From Adineta vaga (Eukaryota; Rotifera), in the NCBI GenBank assembly GCA_021613535.1, contig CP075493.1:7750001-7814000 (forward strand): a DNA stretch of 64,000 nt, read 5' to 3'. The position numbers were made by a program, and so were the translations under genes. Positions 49,673 to 60,888 of the stretch are shown here, in pieces (position 1 is the stretch's first letter; the number at the start of each line of letters is the position of its first letter). The notes under the pieces are model-generated. The model did not search any database and was not told the DNA's origin. It worked only from the letters and a program-made list of their open reading frames with translations.

Positions 49673-50128
49673 ATGGATGGTCTTTATTTGCCCGATGGGC
49701 GTCAGCTCGCATTAATTGATCGTGATTGGATTTTAGACGAATTACCACATTTAGGTAATCCAGACGATAATTCCGACGCTAATTATTTACTTGCGTCAGC
49801 AGCAGCAGCAACTAGTGGTGCAAGTGTTGCAACAGGTGGATCAGCTGGTCGTGGTGCAACTGGTATTGGATCTAGTAGTGGTACATCAACACACGGTGTA
49901 TCGAATCATACAGCTGGTGGATCAGGTGGTGCAGACGGAACAGGCGGTCATTCTCACGGTACAGGCGCTAATCATAATCATAGTCTATTGTATAATCCAG
50001 ACGAATTTGAAGGTGATTTAACATTATTATCCGAAATTGTTGACGAAACACAAAATAAGTGGTCAGATTTTGGTTTAAATCAATTACTCACACCATACGC
50101 TCGTTCCATTCGACCAACATTTAAATAA
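49673..50128 (+). CDS. ANAPC13: Anaphase-promoting complex subunit 13 (APC13/SWM1) with a long Gly/Ser insertion
   Basis: An intronless gene of 151 residues. The N-terminal block LPDGRQLALIDRDWILDELP and the C-terminal block ETQNKWSDFGLNQLL match the two conserved halves of APC13 (in humans DGR-L-LID-AW--D-LP and KWTDLALQYL), a small scaffold protein that stabilises APC3/Cdc27-type TPR subunits. Between them lie about 85 residues rich in Gly, Ser, Ala, Thr and His, absent from the human protein of about 74 residues. The start is 258 nt after the hexokinase stop; the stop is only 54 nt before the GT49 start codon. Assignment rests on the two short motifs. Confidence 0.68.
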   Translation: MDGLYLPDGRQLALIDRDWILDELPHLGNPDDNSDANYLLASAAAATSGASVATGGSAGRGATGIGSSSGTSTHGVSNHTAGGSGGADGTGGHSHGTGANHNHSLLYNPDEFEGDLTLLSEIVDETQNKWSDFGLNQLLTPYARSIRPTFK

Positions 50129-50154
50129 CCAAATATCAATTTCTTTTATTCTAT

Positions 50155-50171
50155 TACATATTCACTATTAG
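50155..50171 (+). promoter_or_regulatory. Acceptor-like site between APC13 and GT49 genes
   Basis: A pyrimidine-rich tract ends TTCACTATTAG at 50171, 11 nt before the GT49 ATG, within a gap of only 54 nt; too short for an independent promoter and polyadenylation region. Confidence 0.5.
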
Positions 50172-50182
50172 CTTTAAAAACA

Positions 50183-51598
50183 ATGTCATCTCTTAATCTC
50201 TATTTTCTTCGTCTTAAACGATATTTTCTTCGCTATAGTCTTTCGTGTGGTCGACGCACAAAATTGAAAAGTCTTCTAAAAATCTTCTCAATTATTATCA
50301 TTGCCTTTCTTTTCATGACTTTAATTAATGGTATTCTTTTCTCAAGTGTTCTATTTCTGCATGAAGATAACAATGAACCCGATTATGATTTCGATACACG
50401 TCCATATTATCGAACAATTGAAATGAAAAAACGTTTTGATTCATCAGGAAATTATATCATTATACAAAATTTCGTGCAATATCAATCGAATTTAACAAAA
50501 AATGCCGGATTATTAGCTTTAAATTTACATGCAAGTATTGATAAACTTCATTTCTTATTACAACATGTTAAGGCTTGGGATGGACCAATATCATTAAGTT
50601 TATATGTAAAAGGTTCTCGTGGTAGTGATGGTATTGATTATGCATCAATGTGGCTTCGATGTAATCGAAAATCATTCAAAGTACTCAATGTTCATTTGGT
50701 AATTTCAGCTGCAGCTTATAAAAGTGAGTGAAAAAAGAAAAAAATGATTTCAAAATATTGTGTCACTTTCAATTTAGGTTCTATATCCAATCAACATCAT
50801 TCTCATAGTGTCAAATATACTGTTAGTTGTCAACAATTAACTTATATCGATCATACAGATGAAAAAGATTCCACTCCATATCCATCCAATCTACTTCGAA
50901 ATATTGCTCGTCTTGGTAATACTCATCCTACAATTCAATACATTCTAACTCTCGATATTGATATTTATCCATCACCTGATCTATTTCATCATCTCATTTC
51001 GTTCTATACGAAAACATCGAATACCAAGGAAAATTTCGATCGTACACTTTATGTTATTCCTGTCTTTGAAATTCATACTGATACAATAAAACGTTCGATT
51101 CCTTTACCACAAAATAAACATGAACTAATTCTTCTATGGAATGATAAACAAATTCAACCGTATCAAAATGATGTTTGTCCATCATGTCAATTGTTAACAA
51201 ATTATCAAGCCTGGAAACAAGAACAACCAAATGATGCTATTATTCCAATATTTCGTCCACATTATTCTCAACCATGGAAACCTTTTTTTATTGGACCAAA
51301 AACTATGCCAATGTTTGATCCACGTTTTAAAACTCATGCACACGCACGAATAAGTCAAGTAATACATTTGTTTTCTTTACAAGGATTTTAATTTCATGTC
51401 ATTTAGTGTTGTGAAAGTTTCATAACTGGTTATGATTATGCTGTGATGAACAATGTATATCTGTATCGAATCGGTTTTCTCGAGAAATCTGAATTACCAA
51501 ACACAAAATTAATCGAAGATGATACATCACTATTACTTTTTCAACAATTTCAAGAAGATTTATTGAAAAGTTATTCGAATGCGACAAGAAAATGTTAA
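50183..51598 (+). CDS. Type II membrane glycosyltransferase, GT49 family (B4GAT1/LARGE C-terminal-like)
   Basis: Three exons encode about 430 residues. A basic start is followed by one membrane anchor (IFSIIIIAFLFMTLINGIL), the layout of Golgi type II enzymes. The lumenal part has NLHASIDKLHFLLQHVKAWDGPISL, then LLRNIARLGNTHPTIQYIL, a TLDIDIYPSPDL segment with the DxD metal site, FRPHYSQPWKPFFIGPKTMPMFDPRF, and CCESFITGYDYAVMNNVYLYRIGF. These are the features of GT49 enzymes, which add glucuronic acid (or xylose-glucuronate repeats) in matriglycan synthesis on dystroglycan. Which GT49 member it is cannot be told here. Introns are at about 50724-50777 and about 51358-51405. It stands between APC13 and the two-pore channel in the five-gene row. 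Confidence 0.87.
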
Positions 51599-51714
51599 TT
51601 TCTTTTTTTTTCTCTCTCAAAGTCTAACGTATTCTATAGATATTTTTATTTTATTTGTGCATATAAATACATCTCTGCTTGTTAGAAAAGAAAGGCAATG
51701 TTAAAGAAAAATAA

Positions 51715-51730
51715 ATTCTATTATTTGTAG
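51715..51730 (+). promoter_or_regulatory. Acceptor-like site before the two-pore channel ATG
   Basis: An AATAAA followed by TTCTATTATTTGTAG ends at 51730, 2 nt before the ATG at 51733 and 134 nt after the GT49 stop. Confidence 0.45.
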
Positions 51731-51732
51731 AT

Positions 51733-54700
51733 ATGGAGAGAACACATACACTTTCATCTTTACATACAGATAGTGGAAGTGATTATGTCATTTATACTCG
51801 ATCCATATCATGGAAAGATCGTCTTCGAAATTTTTTTGGTGTACCCAAACCCATAGACGGAGAAAATACGGATAATGAACAGTGTTCTTGGTGTATGTTG
51901 AAAACGGGAGTAATAGCAAATCTTTTCGACATCTATTTTGGTTATTTTAGCTTCCAATACACTTCTATGTGCTACTATTTTCCTAGAAGATGCTGTTAAT
52001 TATCAATCAATAGTACATAAAGTAACAAATTTTTACTTGTTAGTCTATCGATGGTCATCCAGTCCATTAATTCGAAAGTAATAGACTTAATTTGAATGAT
52101 TGCATGTTAGAAAACAATACTATTAATCTGATAGTTTGCATCGTATTGCTCTAACAATTAATCTTTGTTTGGCTTTGTTTGAACAACCATCATCATTCAG
52201 TATAACATCAGATGTTCGTGATAAACCTAGTCGCATCGTTTTTCCATACTTATTACTGATGATTGTTGAGGGTTTAACACTTATCTGGTTTTTCGCTTAT
52301 ATTTGTACTAAAGTAAGATGATTAGAGAGAGTTCTTGTTCTCTTCATATATTCAAGAACAATAGATTGCTTGTCTTGGTATAAAACATGCTCGAAAACGT
52401 TTTTGGCTGATAGCTTTTCTTATTGTCACAATTTACTCTTTATTTGAATGGTTTACAATGACTACATTAATTAGTTATACGTATAAAGGTGTATGTAGAC
52501 GAATATTTATTAGTTATTCTATGATATTAATTTTGAACATTTAGACTCGGATTCGACGTATTTTCCGTCCATTATTTATGATTGAATCATCTCAATTAAT
52601 GAAAAAAGCATTAAAAGCTGTGAAAAAAGATCTACTAACTATCATAGCGTAGGTGAATATTGAATGAAACGATTTAGATTACTTTCTTGATGCATGTTTG
52701 AATAGTTGTGTTGTTATGGCACTTGCGCATATTTTATTCTTTGCTATTATGGCGATGTTTCTTTTTCCACGATCAGAAGTATTGAGTTGATGAAAAAAAG
52801 GATTTTGTTCTCAAAATTTCTCATGATTTATTTTTTTCATAGATTCGAAAAGATAGTCAAGGAAGTACTTATTTTGCCAATTTACATGATTCCGTCTTTC
52901 AGTTGCTTGTATTATATTCCACCGCTAATAATCCCGATGTGATGACACCTGGTAGGAGAATGTTTTGATCAATACAAGTTGAATTTTTTTTCATTTTTAG
53001 CTTATTCGGATAATCGATTGAATGTATTATTCTTTCTTATCTTTGTTATTATTGGTAATATGTATAGGAAGAAGATGATACATATTAAATTATGGTTTCA
53101 TTTCATATAGGTATTTATTGGATACAAAATATCATAACTGCTGTTGTTTATCGTGCTTTTCGGGGATATTTTCTAAATTCAATTATTAATTCACAATTAC
53201 GACGACGAGTAGCAGTTCAAGCATCTTTTGAAATTCTAAAAAAACGAATTACACATGGAGGTTCAACGGAAATAAGGTAATTCTTTCTTCAATACCAATA
53301 AGAAAAGTTTTCGTTTGTGATAATATTACAGAGATACGGTTCCAATTACTATTGTTCAAACGGTTATTAATGCTGTAACAATGAGTAAATGGCATACAGG
53401 TCGAATCAATCAAGTTCGCAGAACTGACTATTATCATTTTTATTTATTGAATTCTTTTTCTCTTCAGAGATTATTTGAATTAACACAGGAATATGAGGCA
53501 ATTACTTTCGAACAATATTCTTCAATCATGCAATTATTAGATTTAAATCCAAACTTAGTTGCGGTAGGATAGAATACGGTTGAAGAAGATGAATGTTTCT
53601 TCTTCTAGGATATTGAAATTGTTACATTAGGTCAAAGTTTAGCTGATCGTCTCAAAGCTGTAGGTCGTTCAAAAATTTTCGATAGTATTGGTACACTTCT
53701 TGCTTTATTAAGCGTTCTCTTTACTACAGTTAGTAAACAAAATGTTTGTTCTCGATTTCAACATTTTTCTATAGATCGAAGTTAGTCATCGTCATTTACA
53801 TTCGGAATACAAAGATTTAGTTGCTCGAAGCATTCTAATCGCATTTATGAATTTAAGTTTATTGATTTATTTCGTATTGGAAATCATTATGAAAGCATGG
53901 TCTTATGGTCCAGATAAATATTTTCGTTCTTCATCAGCAAATATACTAGAAACAGCTGTAGCTTTTACATGTTTTGTAAGTTAAAAAGTGATCTTCTCTT
54001 TCAAAAAATCAAAATAATTCTACTGTTTTATAGACACTAGAAATTATACATATGGGAATTTATGGATCACCTGTAGTTTCGGAGAAGTAAGATGAATGGA
54101 AATGCTCTGATGAAAAGATTATTTGTTTATTGTAATATAGAGATTTGGATTTAACACAAAAACAAATCCCATTTTTAACATTATGGGAAGCAAATAAAGC
54201 ATGTAATATGTTGTTTATCTATCGATTAATTCGATTTTTACCAGCATCAAAAAATATTCAAATTATTGTTGGAACAGTTATTGACGAAATACGAAATGGT
54301 GGAGCATTTTTTGGAGTTTTATTTGTAAGTGAAAACTAATGAAGATTACTTTCATTCCAAACAATATTTATTTACAGAGTTTTTATTATGCATATTCAAT
54401 TCTTGGTATGGAATTATTCGGAGGTGCTGTCGAGAATCTTTATCTACGTCAAAATCAATCAAATATAACGTAAAATTTGGAATTCAATAATATTCCTTTC
54501 ATATTTTTACTTTATTTTAGTACCTGTGGAACATATGAACAACTTGAATATTGGCCAAATGGTTTTGATGATTTTTTTGTAAGTTTATTCATTCGATCAA
54601 TCTCACGAACATCAATTTTTCTTTCTGATTTATCAGTCATCAATTATTACTCTATATAACATTATGATTGTCAATCAATGGTTTGTTTTTGTGAATGGTT

Positions 54701-55135
54701 TTCGAGCTGCAACGAATACTAAGTAAATCTTATTGAAATATTTTATTTTATATCTTCTCGAATTTGAAAATAGATGGAGTGAATTGTATTTTATCTTTTG
54801 GTATTTATTTGTTACAACGATCGGATTAAATATCTGTCTTGCCTTGAGTGGTGATGTGAGTCTTTGTTTTGACCTTGAATTTAAGACTATTTATGAGAAT
54901 GTTTAGATTCATGATGCAAAAAAGAAACGTGCAGATGATCATGAAGAATTAATTGTATCGAATATGTTTGATATATATCGGTATGTATAAAATCATGTCA
55001 ACAATAAAACATCTTATTGCTTTTGTTAGATCTCAATTGAATGAACCACCGCCGGAAGTGATTTTACAACAGTTAAATAAACATCCTTATGTTAATTTTC
55101 GTGAACAGGTTTTAGAAGAAAGTATTAATGTTTAG
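51733..55135 (+). CDS. TPCN1: Two-pore cation channel (TPC1-type)
   Basis: About 17 exons encode roughly 800 residues with two six-helix repeats, as in endolysosomal two-pore channels that release Na or Ca in response to PI(3,5)P2 or NAADP. Repeat I contains IVFPYLLLMIVEGLTL, IKHARKRFWLIAF, TRIRRIFRPLFMIESSQ and the pore/filter region STANNPDVMTPAYSDN. Repeat II contains VARSILIAFMNLSLL, LFIYRLIRFLPASKNIQ, SFYYAYSILGMELFGG and the second filter region NIMIVNQWFVFVNGF, with KWSELYFIFWYLFVTTI after it. The C-terminus (PPEVILQQLNKHP) is short. The start lies 134 nt after the GT49 stop. Many intron borders are plausible but not individually proven; the early exons (51850-52120) are the least certain. 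Confidence 0.87.
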
Positions 55136-55271
55136 TGGTGCTTTTACTTTTTTTATACTTCTATATTAAAATTAATTTTCTATAATTTTTTTAACGATGT
55201 TAGTTATATTCTTCTTTTATATGAAATATTTCTATACATAAAATGATAAATAATAATCATAAATGTAGATT

Positions 55272-56974
55272 TCAATAGGAAATAACTTTCAATATCCAAT
55301 CAGAATAATAAGAAACTTTTGTATAAGTACCCAAACCAGCACAACTAAAACCCCATGAAATCAAACCAACTAAATACCATCGATTATGACGGTATAAAAT
55401 CATAGGACCACCTGAATCACCCTAAAGATATATATATATATATATATAAATTCAAGAACAAATCATGATCTATCTTTGAAATTTACTTGACAAGCATCAC
55501 ATGTTCCATTTTCACATAGACCAGCACAGAGATTTGTTTCCCAACTAATTGATTTTAATCTGCATTGCTCATTGGATTGAATTGGTACTTCAGCTTCACG
55601 TAAATATCGGTAATCTCCCGTACCTTGAGTTGCACCCCATCCAGTAACAAGTGTTCGTTCACCGTGTTTAATAATTTCCTCTTTCGATGGTAAACAAATC
55701 GATCGTATGAATGGATTGAATATTATTGGTTCAGATAAACGAAGTAAAGCAATATCATGTATCCATCGAGTTGATTTTCCACTGTATAAAGGATGCTATT
55801 TTGAATAGTGAAAATAGAGCTATGTGTTTAGTTTGATATTCTTATGAAATACATACGACAATAATTTGTTTAATTGTTCTTGCAATTCGCCATTGTCCTC
55901 GTCGATGTCGATCATGCATACCAAATTCTGCTAATAAACCTTCAGGATTTGATCTAAAATCAAATAAACAATAGTGAAAAAACGTTCATCTTTTCTTTCT
56001 TTCTTTCTTTCTTTCAAATACCCGTTCACACAATGTGCAGCAGTAATCAACCATTTTGTATTGAGAATACTCGCTAAGAGATATTTAAAAAAACGATATA
56101 CTAGATTATGAATAGAGTACACTAACCTCCACAATAATGACCTCGAATATTTAGAAGAACTTGCCATGGATGACTGTGTGGTATTGCTTGTCGACCACCA
56201 ACAATACGACTTGAGATTTCACGATAATATTGATTACCATTGGTCCATGTCAAACCACATTCAGAAAATAATGATGTTCGAGCATTGAACGGTTTTATTA
56301 CAGGTGAACTAGTTGACTTTAATACAGTTGAAATTGTACTTAGTAGTGCTAAAAATTAACTCGAATGTCAACAATGAAAACATAATCAATAGATCACTTA
56401 CGCATAGTTTGAACTAGATAATATTTCATTCGAAAATGAACATCCAATGTTGGATCAAGAAGATATAAATCAATCATTAACATTTGTCCGATTCCACCAA
56501 CATGTAGATTCTGTCGATTTCCACATATTTCAAGTTTTTCATGTTGTAATCCTACTGTCCATAGATTAACTGATCCACGACGGCAACCCGTATGTAAATA
56601 TTCTTTCATTGAAATTGGAATATATAAATAATCAAATTCAATGAGAATTTTCTATAAAATTAAGCATATTCTATTTCAAAAGAATACTCTTTTAGATTTT
56701 TCTTTACCTGATGATTCGAACTAGCGACTAACCATTGACAATGTACAAATGATCTCGTTGACATCAACATGGTTTTATTCACAACAAGGATACCACTATT
56801 ATCTGTCAAACTATGCAATAGGGGACAATTCGATAGTATAACACTTCGAATATGAATGATTAGTATAATCACTACCAACATAAAGACTTTGCCTAAATAT
56901 TCGAATAGAAGAAAAAAAAAGATCTATGAATATTTCGTGAAATAATCGATCTTACCACCGGAGAGTACAATCAT
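55272..56974 (-). CDS. CUB-domain trypsin-like serine protease
   Basis: About seven exons encode about 430 residues. The start ([17 protein letters not shown]) is a signal or signal-anchor sequence. A CUB-like domain follows ([20 protein letters not shown] ... HCQWLVASS ... [11 protein letters not shown] ... EICGNRQN). The S1 domain begins at the activation site [12 protein letters not shown]. The catalytic triad is intact: His in WLITAAHC, Asp in HDIALLRL and Ser in CQGDSGGPM. Asp sits at the S1 pocket position (CDACQGDSGG), so cleavage after Lys or Arg is expected. The C-terminal block [12 protein letters not shown] and [10 protein letters not shown] completes the fold. This domain order is like secreted or membrane-bound CUB-proteases. 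It converges on the TPC gene (136 nt between stop codons). Confidence 0.88.
55994..56015. repeat. TTCT tract in a protease intron
   Basis: Five or six TTTC units inside an intron of the CUB-trypsin gene (reads as GAAA on the coding strand). Confidence 0.7.
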
Positions 56975-57688
56975 CGTTTTGTTCAATTCGATTTGTCTGT
57001 ACTATGTACTTCATTTGTAATAGATTCTCAAAGGTTTCAAACAATAATGAAGTATTATCCTTTTTATCAATGAAAGAAAGGTATCTTTTTATTTAACCTT
57101 TTAAACCAAACCAAATAAGTACAATACAATTGAACAATAGTAGTTCGATATAAATGTATAAAATAGATATGATTCTCTCTTCATTCGAATCTTCTTGACA
57201 AGACATGATTTTAATATAATCAGTTTGATGTATTAAGATAAGGATAATATTTTAAGATGATCATGTTAAATTTCTTTCATTTGATCTTTATTGAACAGCT
57301 GAATTTGTTTGGCTTCTTTTCTTTCTTTATCCTCGTAAGTATACAATAAACGTATTTATGCAAATGATCATCTTCTTTACAAAGAAGTCTGTCGCGCATT
57401 TTCGTTTTCTTGAATTCAAGATGTTTTATCGTCTCAATTAGTTTATTGCATTTGAACATGCATGTGTATAGATTTAAAGTGGAATTTCAAGTTCGTTCTT
57501 TTCTTCTCATCAAATTTCGAATATATCTAATGATAAGCCATGAATAATAACAGGTTTATACCTTGAATAGAGATGTAGGAGGAAAAAAAGAATGATATCA
57601 AAGCAATATAATCACGTTCAATATGAATGAGTATGAATATCTGTATGTAACGTTTCTTTTTTCTCTTTTAAATTTGGTTTTAAATAAA

Positions 57689-57711
57689 TATATATATATA
57701 TATATATATAT
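57689..57711. repeat. AT microsatellite
   Basis: About eleven AT units. Confidence 0.85.
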
Positions 57712-58225
57712 TATGATTGCGAATTTGTACGCCTATAAACTTAAGTAGTCAGTTAGATTGTATACACTCAATTTATTACTTATAGGTTGTCTCTCCTTCT
57801 TTCTCGATGTCTTTTTCGTCAGTTGTAAACGAAGAACGTATAGAAGGCAATTGTCCAGTACCATTGGCCGGTCATTGACTCACGCCGACATCATGTCTTT
57901 CTTTCTCTTTTTTCTTTACTGTCGATAATAAAAGGGCTAATTTATGTGTGCTCTTACACCCCTTTTACCGCTTGCGTAGTAGTAATGGTTGATGTGCGGG
58001 AGAAAAAGAGAGAGAGAGAAGCGAACGGAAGGACGACGACCAAAACAACCGATAGCTAGATGCATATACAAAGAGTCAGTTGCTTGCCTGCTTGCTTGCT
58101 TGCGTGCCCCCTATATTTGTCGGTCTAATAGTGATTATAACTTGATCGTTCGGGTTCAATTTTTTTTTCTTTCTCTTTTTTTTCTTTTCCTCTTCTCTTC
58201 TTTCGCTGAGACAACAGTGTTAGTA

Positions 58226-58257
<32 letters not shown>
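58226..58257. repeat. ATG/GAT triplet repeat
   Basis: About ten units of a GAT-type trinucleotide, in the region upstream of tropomyosin. Confidence 0.85.
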
Positions 58258-58258
<1 letters not shown>

Positions 58259-58950
58259 CCAAGTTAAACACAATTTGACTCTTTCTCTTTTCGTTGCCTG
58301 TATCATTTTTCTTTATGTTTAAATGGACAAAGTGTATTTGTAATGAATTGAACGAAGTATTCGTAATCTTATTAAATTTTTTTCTCCACAACAATGTTGT
58401 TGTTGTTTCTCGACGTGAATTTATCGTTATGCAACATCAAACGCAATCGAAATCAGTATTAATAGAGAATAAAGAAAAACAATCATCTGTTTATACTAAT
58501 ATATAGACCTACTTCTAGTAATTTAAAGTAATCGGTATGTATATTTATTGTAAAAATAAGTATAAAACTAGTCTTTTATCTAAAACCAAGATTGAATATT
58601 TATTTATTTTGTATTTAATTCAAAGAAGTAAGTATAAATATTCAAGTAACTATTTTTGTATTCTTCGAATGATTTTTTTGATGCTAGACAGAAACTGACA
58701 AGTACTGGTACTGATCTCGATATTTCAGAGAATATTTCGAGTATTCGTTTTATGTTCCTTTCAAATCAAATCTTATCATCGATGATATTATAACATTTTT
58801 TGTGTCTGTTTTTTTTTCTGCATACAAATGAGGTCGCCACAGTATCTAAGAACTATTGGTTAATAGATAGACCTTGTTTATTAATCATTCATCTTCCATT
58901 CATTTCAGATGCATTATTGTTCTAAAAATCAATAAGTTTCTCAATTGAAC

Positions 58951-60361
58951 ATGTCGAGTCTTCTTCCATCATCATCAGCTCATATTAATACAAATTTAAA
59001 TGGTGGTGCTGGTACATTACAACGATCAGTTGTTAACAATGCTGCAGCAGATGCATTACGAAAAAAGATGCAACAATTACGAGATGAACTTGAATTAGTC
59101 AAAGATGATTTAGAACGTTCACGAAAAGATTATGAAAAAGAACAACATGCTCGAGAAATTGTATGTCGGATATTTTTTGGATAAAAATGAGCTTTCTCTT
59201 TTTTTCTGACGGTTGTTTTCTTCAGGCTGACGCAGAAGTTAGTCAATTGACACGAAAACTTCATTCATTTGAAGAACAACTTGAACGAACAGAAGAACGA
59301 TTAATTCAAACAACGAATAAACTAGATGAAGCTTCACATACAGCTGATGAACGAGAACGGTTAGTTTATTGTCTCTACTATGTTTAATGTATTTTGCCTT
59401 TTTTTAGATCAAGAAAAATGTTAGAAAATCAATTAAATCTTGGTACTGATCGTTCCGAAATGTTAGAAATTCAATTGAAAGAAGCTCGTGCATTAGCAGC
59501 AGAGTCAGATAAAAAATATGATGAAGTAGCACGAAAATTATTAATACAAGAAAATGAACTTGAAAAAGCTGAAGATCGAGCAAAACGATCAGAAATGTAA
59601 AACAAAATAGAACAATATTTCAATATTCTAATCTCTTTTTTTTCATGTCTTATAGGAAATGTGTAGATTTAGAACATGAAATGAAAAATCTTCACCATCA
59701 ATTGAAATCTTTCTTAGCTCGAATCGATGATGTATGTATAGAATCTTTGATTGTATAAATATATTCTAAAAAAATATCTTTAGGCTCAAAATAAAGAACA
59801 AAGTTTTGAAGATCAAATTCGTCGTCTTTCTCAACATCTAAAAGATGTAAGTTATTTTATTTTGGCTGAAATTTTACATTGAAAAGAAATTAGGCTGAAC
59901 GACGAGCAGATCGTTCTTATGATGAACGAGATAATCTACAAAAACTAGTAGAAATTCTCGGAGGTATAAAAACAAAAAAACCAAAGAGAATGAGATTGAC
60001 GTTTTTGTTTGATTTTTATTCTTTGCATGGTTTTTCTAATTGCTGTGTTGCATGTATAGGCTGAAACTCGTGCAGAATATTCTACCAAACAAGTGCAACG
60101 ACTACAGCGTGAAGTGGATATCCTCGAAGGTTTGTTTTGTTATGTTATATTATATAATAGTAGATATTGTTATGCATTTTATCGTAGTAAGATTATGAAC
60201 ATATTTCTATTCAATACTAAATCTTAAGATTACAATCATTCTATTTAAAAAAATTCTCTTTTGTTTTATCTATTTCAGAGGAACTTCAAGGTGAACGTGA
60301 TCGTAGTAAAACTCTTCAAAATGAAATGGAACGTTGTTTTTCTGATTTGCAATTACTTTAA
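58951..60361 (+). CDS. TPM: Tropomyosin
   Basis: About nine exons encode about 270 residues of continuous coiled coil, the size of tropomyosin, which lies along actin filaments. A non-helical polar start (MSSLLPSSSAHINTNLNGG) is unusual for muscle tropomyosin. Heptad-repeat blocks are LRKKMQQLRDELELVKDDLE, LTRKLHSFEEQLERTEERLI, LGTDRSEMLEIQLKEARALA, ENELEKAEDRAKRSEMKCVD and AETRAEYSTKQVQRLQREVD. Two 70-nt exons (59894-59963 and 60060-60129) have identical phases, so only one can be used per transcript; I count one of them. The last exon ends NEMERCFSDLQLL, which replaces the usual C-terminus. The ATG at 58951 is the first in frame after an acceptor-like site. Confidence 0.9.
59894..59963 (+). 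other. Tropomyosin mutually exclusive exon A
   Basis: 70 nt, starting phase 0 (AERRADRSYDERDNL) and ending phase 1 (a lone G). It has the same length and phases as exon B. It encodes a coiled-coil segment with a helical surface different from exon B. Confidence 0.7.
60060..60129 (+). other. Tropomyosin mutually exclusive exon B
   Basis: 70 nt, AETRAEYSTKQVQRLQ, phases identical to exon A; AETRAE is the conserved start of the homologous exon in vertebrate tropomyosins. It joins the next exon at EELQGERDRS. Confidence 0.7.
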
Positions 60362-60503
60362 GAAAAATAAAACAAGCAATTCAATGATGTTTACTCATCT
60401 ATACTTTTCTGCTATATGTCAGAACATTGATCTCTTCTTCCTGCATTACTATTAGCGTACAATCTTCGTTCGCCAATTGTCAATATATTGTCTTTTTGCG
60501 TGC

Positions 60504-60517
60504 GTGTGTGTGTGTGT
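60504..60517. repeat. GT microsatellite in the tropomyosin 3' UTR
   Basis: Seven GT units between the tropomyosin stop and its AATAAA (about 60540). Confidence 0.8.
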
Positions 60518-60644
60518 TCTTTCGCTTTCTTTCAATTCTTAATAAAGTAATCACGTTATTATATTCTTTCTCTGATTTTCTTCTGTAGTTTTCATCTTCT
60601 TTGTTTTGTTTGTATACGTATATTTATAACAGTATACATAAAAC

Positions 60645-60660
60645 TTGTATATACCTTCAG
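60645..60660 (+). promoter_or_regulatory. Acceptor-like site directly before the SRP9 ATG
   Basis: TATACCTTCAG ends at 60660; the SRP9 ATG is the next base. It follows the tropomyosin AATAAA by about 110 nt. Confidence 0.45.
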
Positions 60661-60888
60661 ATGTTTATCCATACGTGGGAAGAATTTGCTAAACAAGCGG
60701 AACGGTTATATCTAAATGATCCATTGGCTTGTCGTCTTTGTTTGAAATATCGAAATGAAAAACTTCTCCTACGTATAACTGATAATCGTACATGTCTACA
60801 GTATAAAACAAAATATGCACAAGATGTGAAAAAGATGGAAAAATTTATGTCAAGTCTCTTTCGACATATGGCATCCAAAGAAACATGA
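60661..60888 (+). CDS. SRP9: Signal recognition particle 9 kDa protein
   Basis: An intronless gene of 75 residues. SRP9 pairs with SRP14 on the Alu domain of SRP RNA and helps pause translation. The start TWEEFAKQAERLYLNDPLAC, the centre KYRNEKLLLRITDNRTCLQY and the end KTKYAQDVKKMEKFMSSLF match SRP9 in order. It is slightly shorter than the human protein at the C-terminus. The ATG at 60661 directly follows the acceptor-like site; the reading frame also runs upstream, but there it encodes low-complexity sequence that does not fit the family. Confidence 0.93.
   Translation: MFIHTWEEFAKQAERLYLNDPLACRLCLKYRNEKLLLRITDNRTCLQYKTKYAQDVKKMEKFMSSLFRHMASKET

Larger units (their letters stand above)
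56975..58950. other. Intergenic region upstream of tropomyosin
   Basis: Two kb between divergent genes. It contains an AT tract (57689-57711), a GA-rich segment near 58000, a GATG-type triplet tract (58226-58257) and a pyrimidine-rich acceptor-like site ending at 58908, 42 nt before the tropomyosin ATG. Parts may be non-coding first exons and regulatory DNA of tropomyosin. The open frames at 57989-58506 are low-complexity and rejected as genes. Confidence 0.5.

Noticed and set aside
57989-58506. Three overlapping open frames with arginine, methionine or serine runs
   Set aside because: They are driven by GA-rich sequence and the ATG triplet repeat and are found on both strands at the same place.
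59894-60129. Both tropomyosin exons used together
   Set aside because: The phases do not fit (phase 1 end followed by phase 0 start), which gives an early stop.
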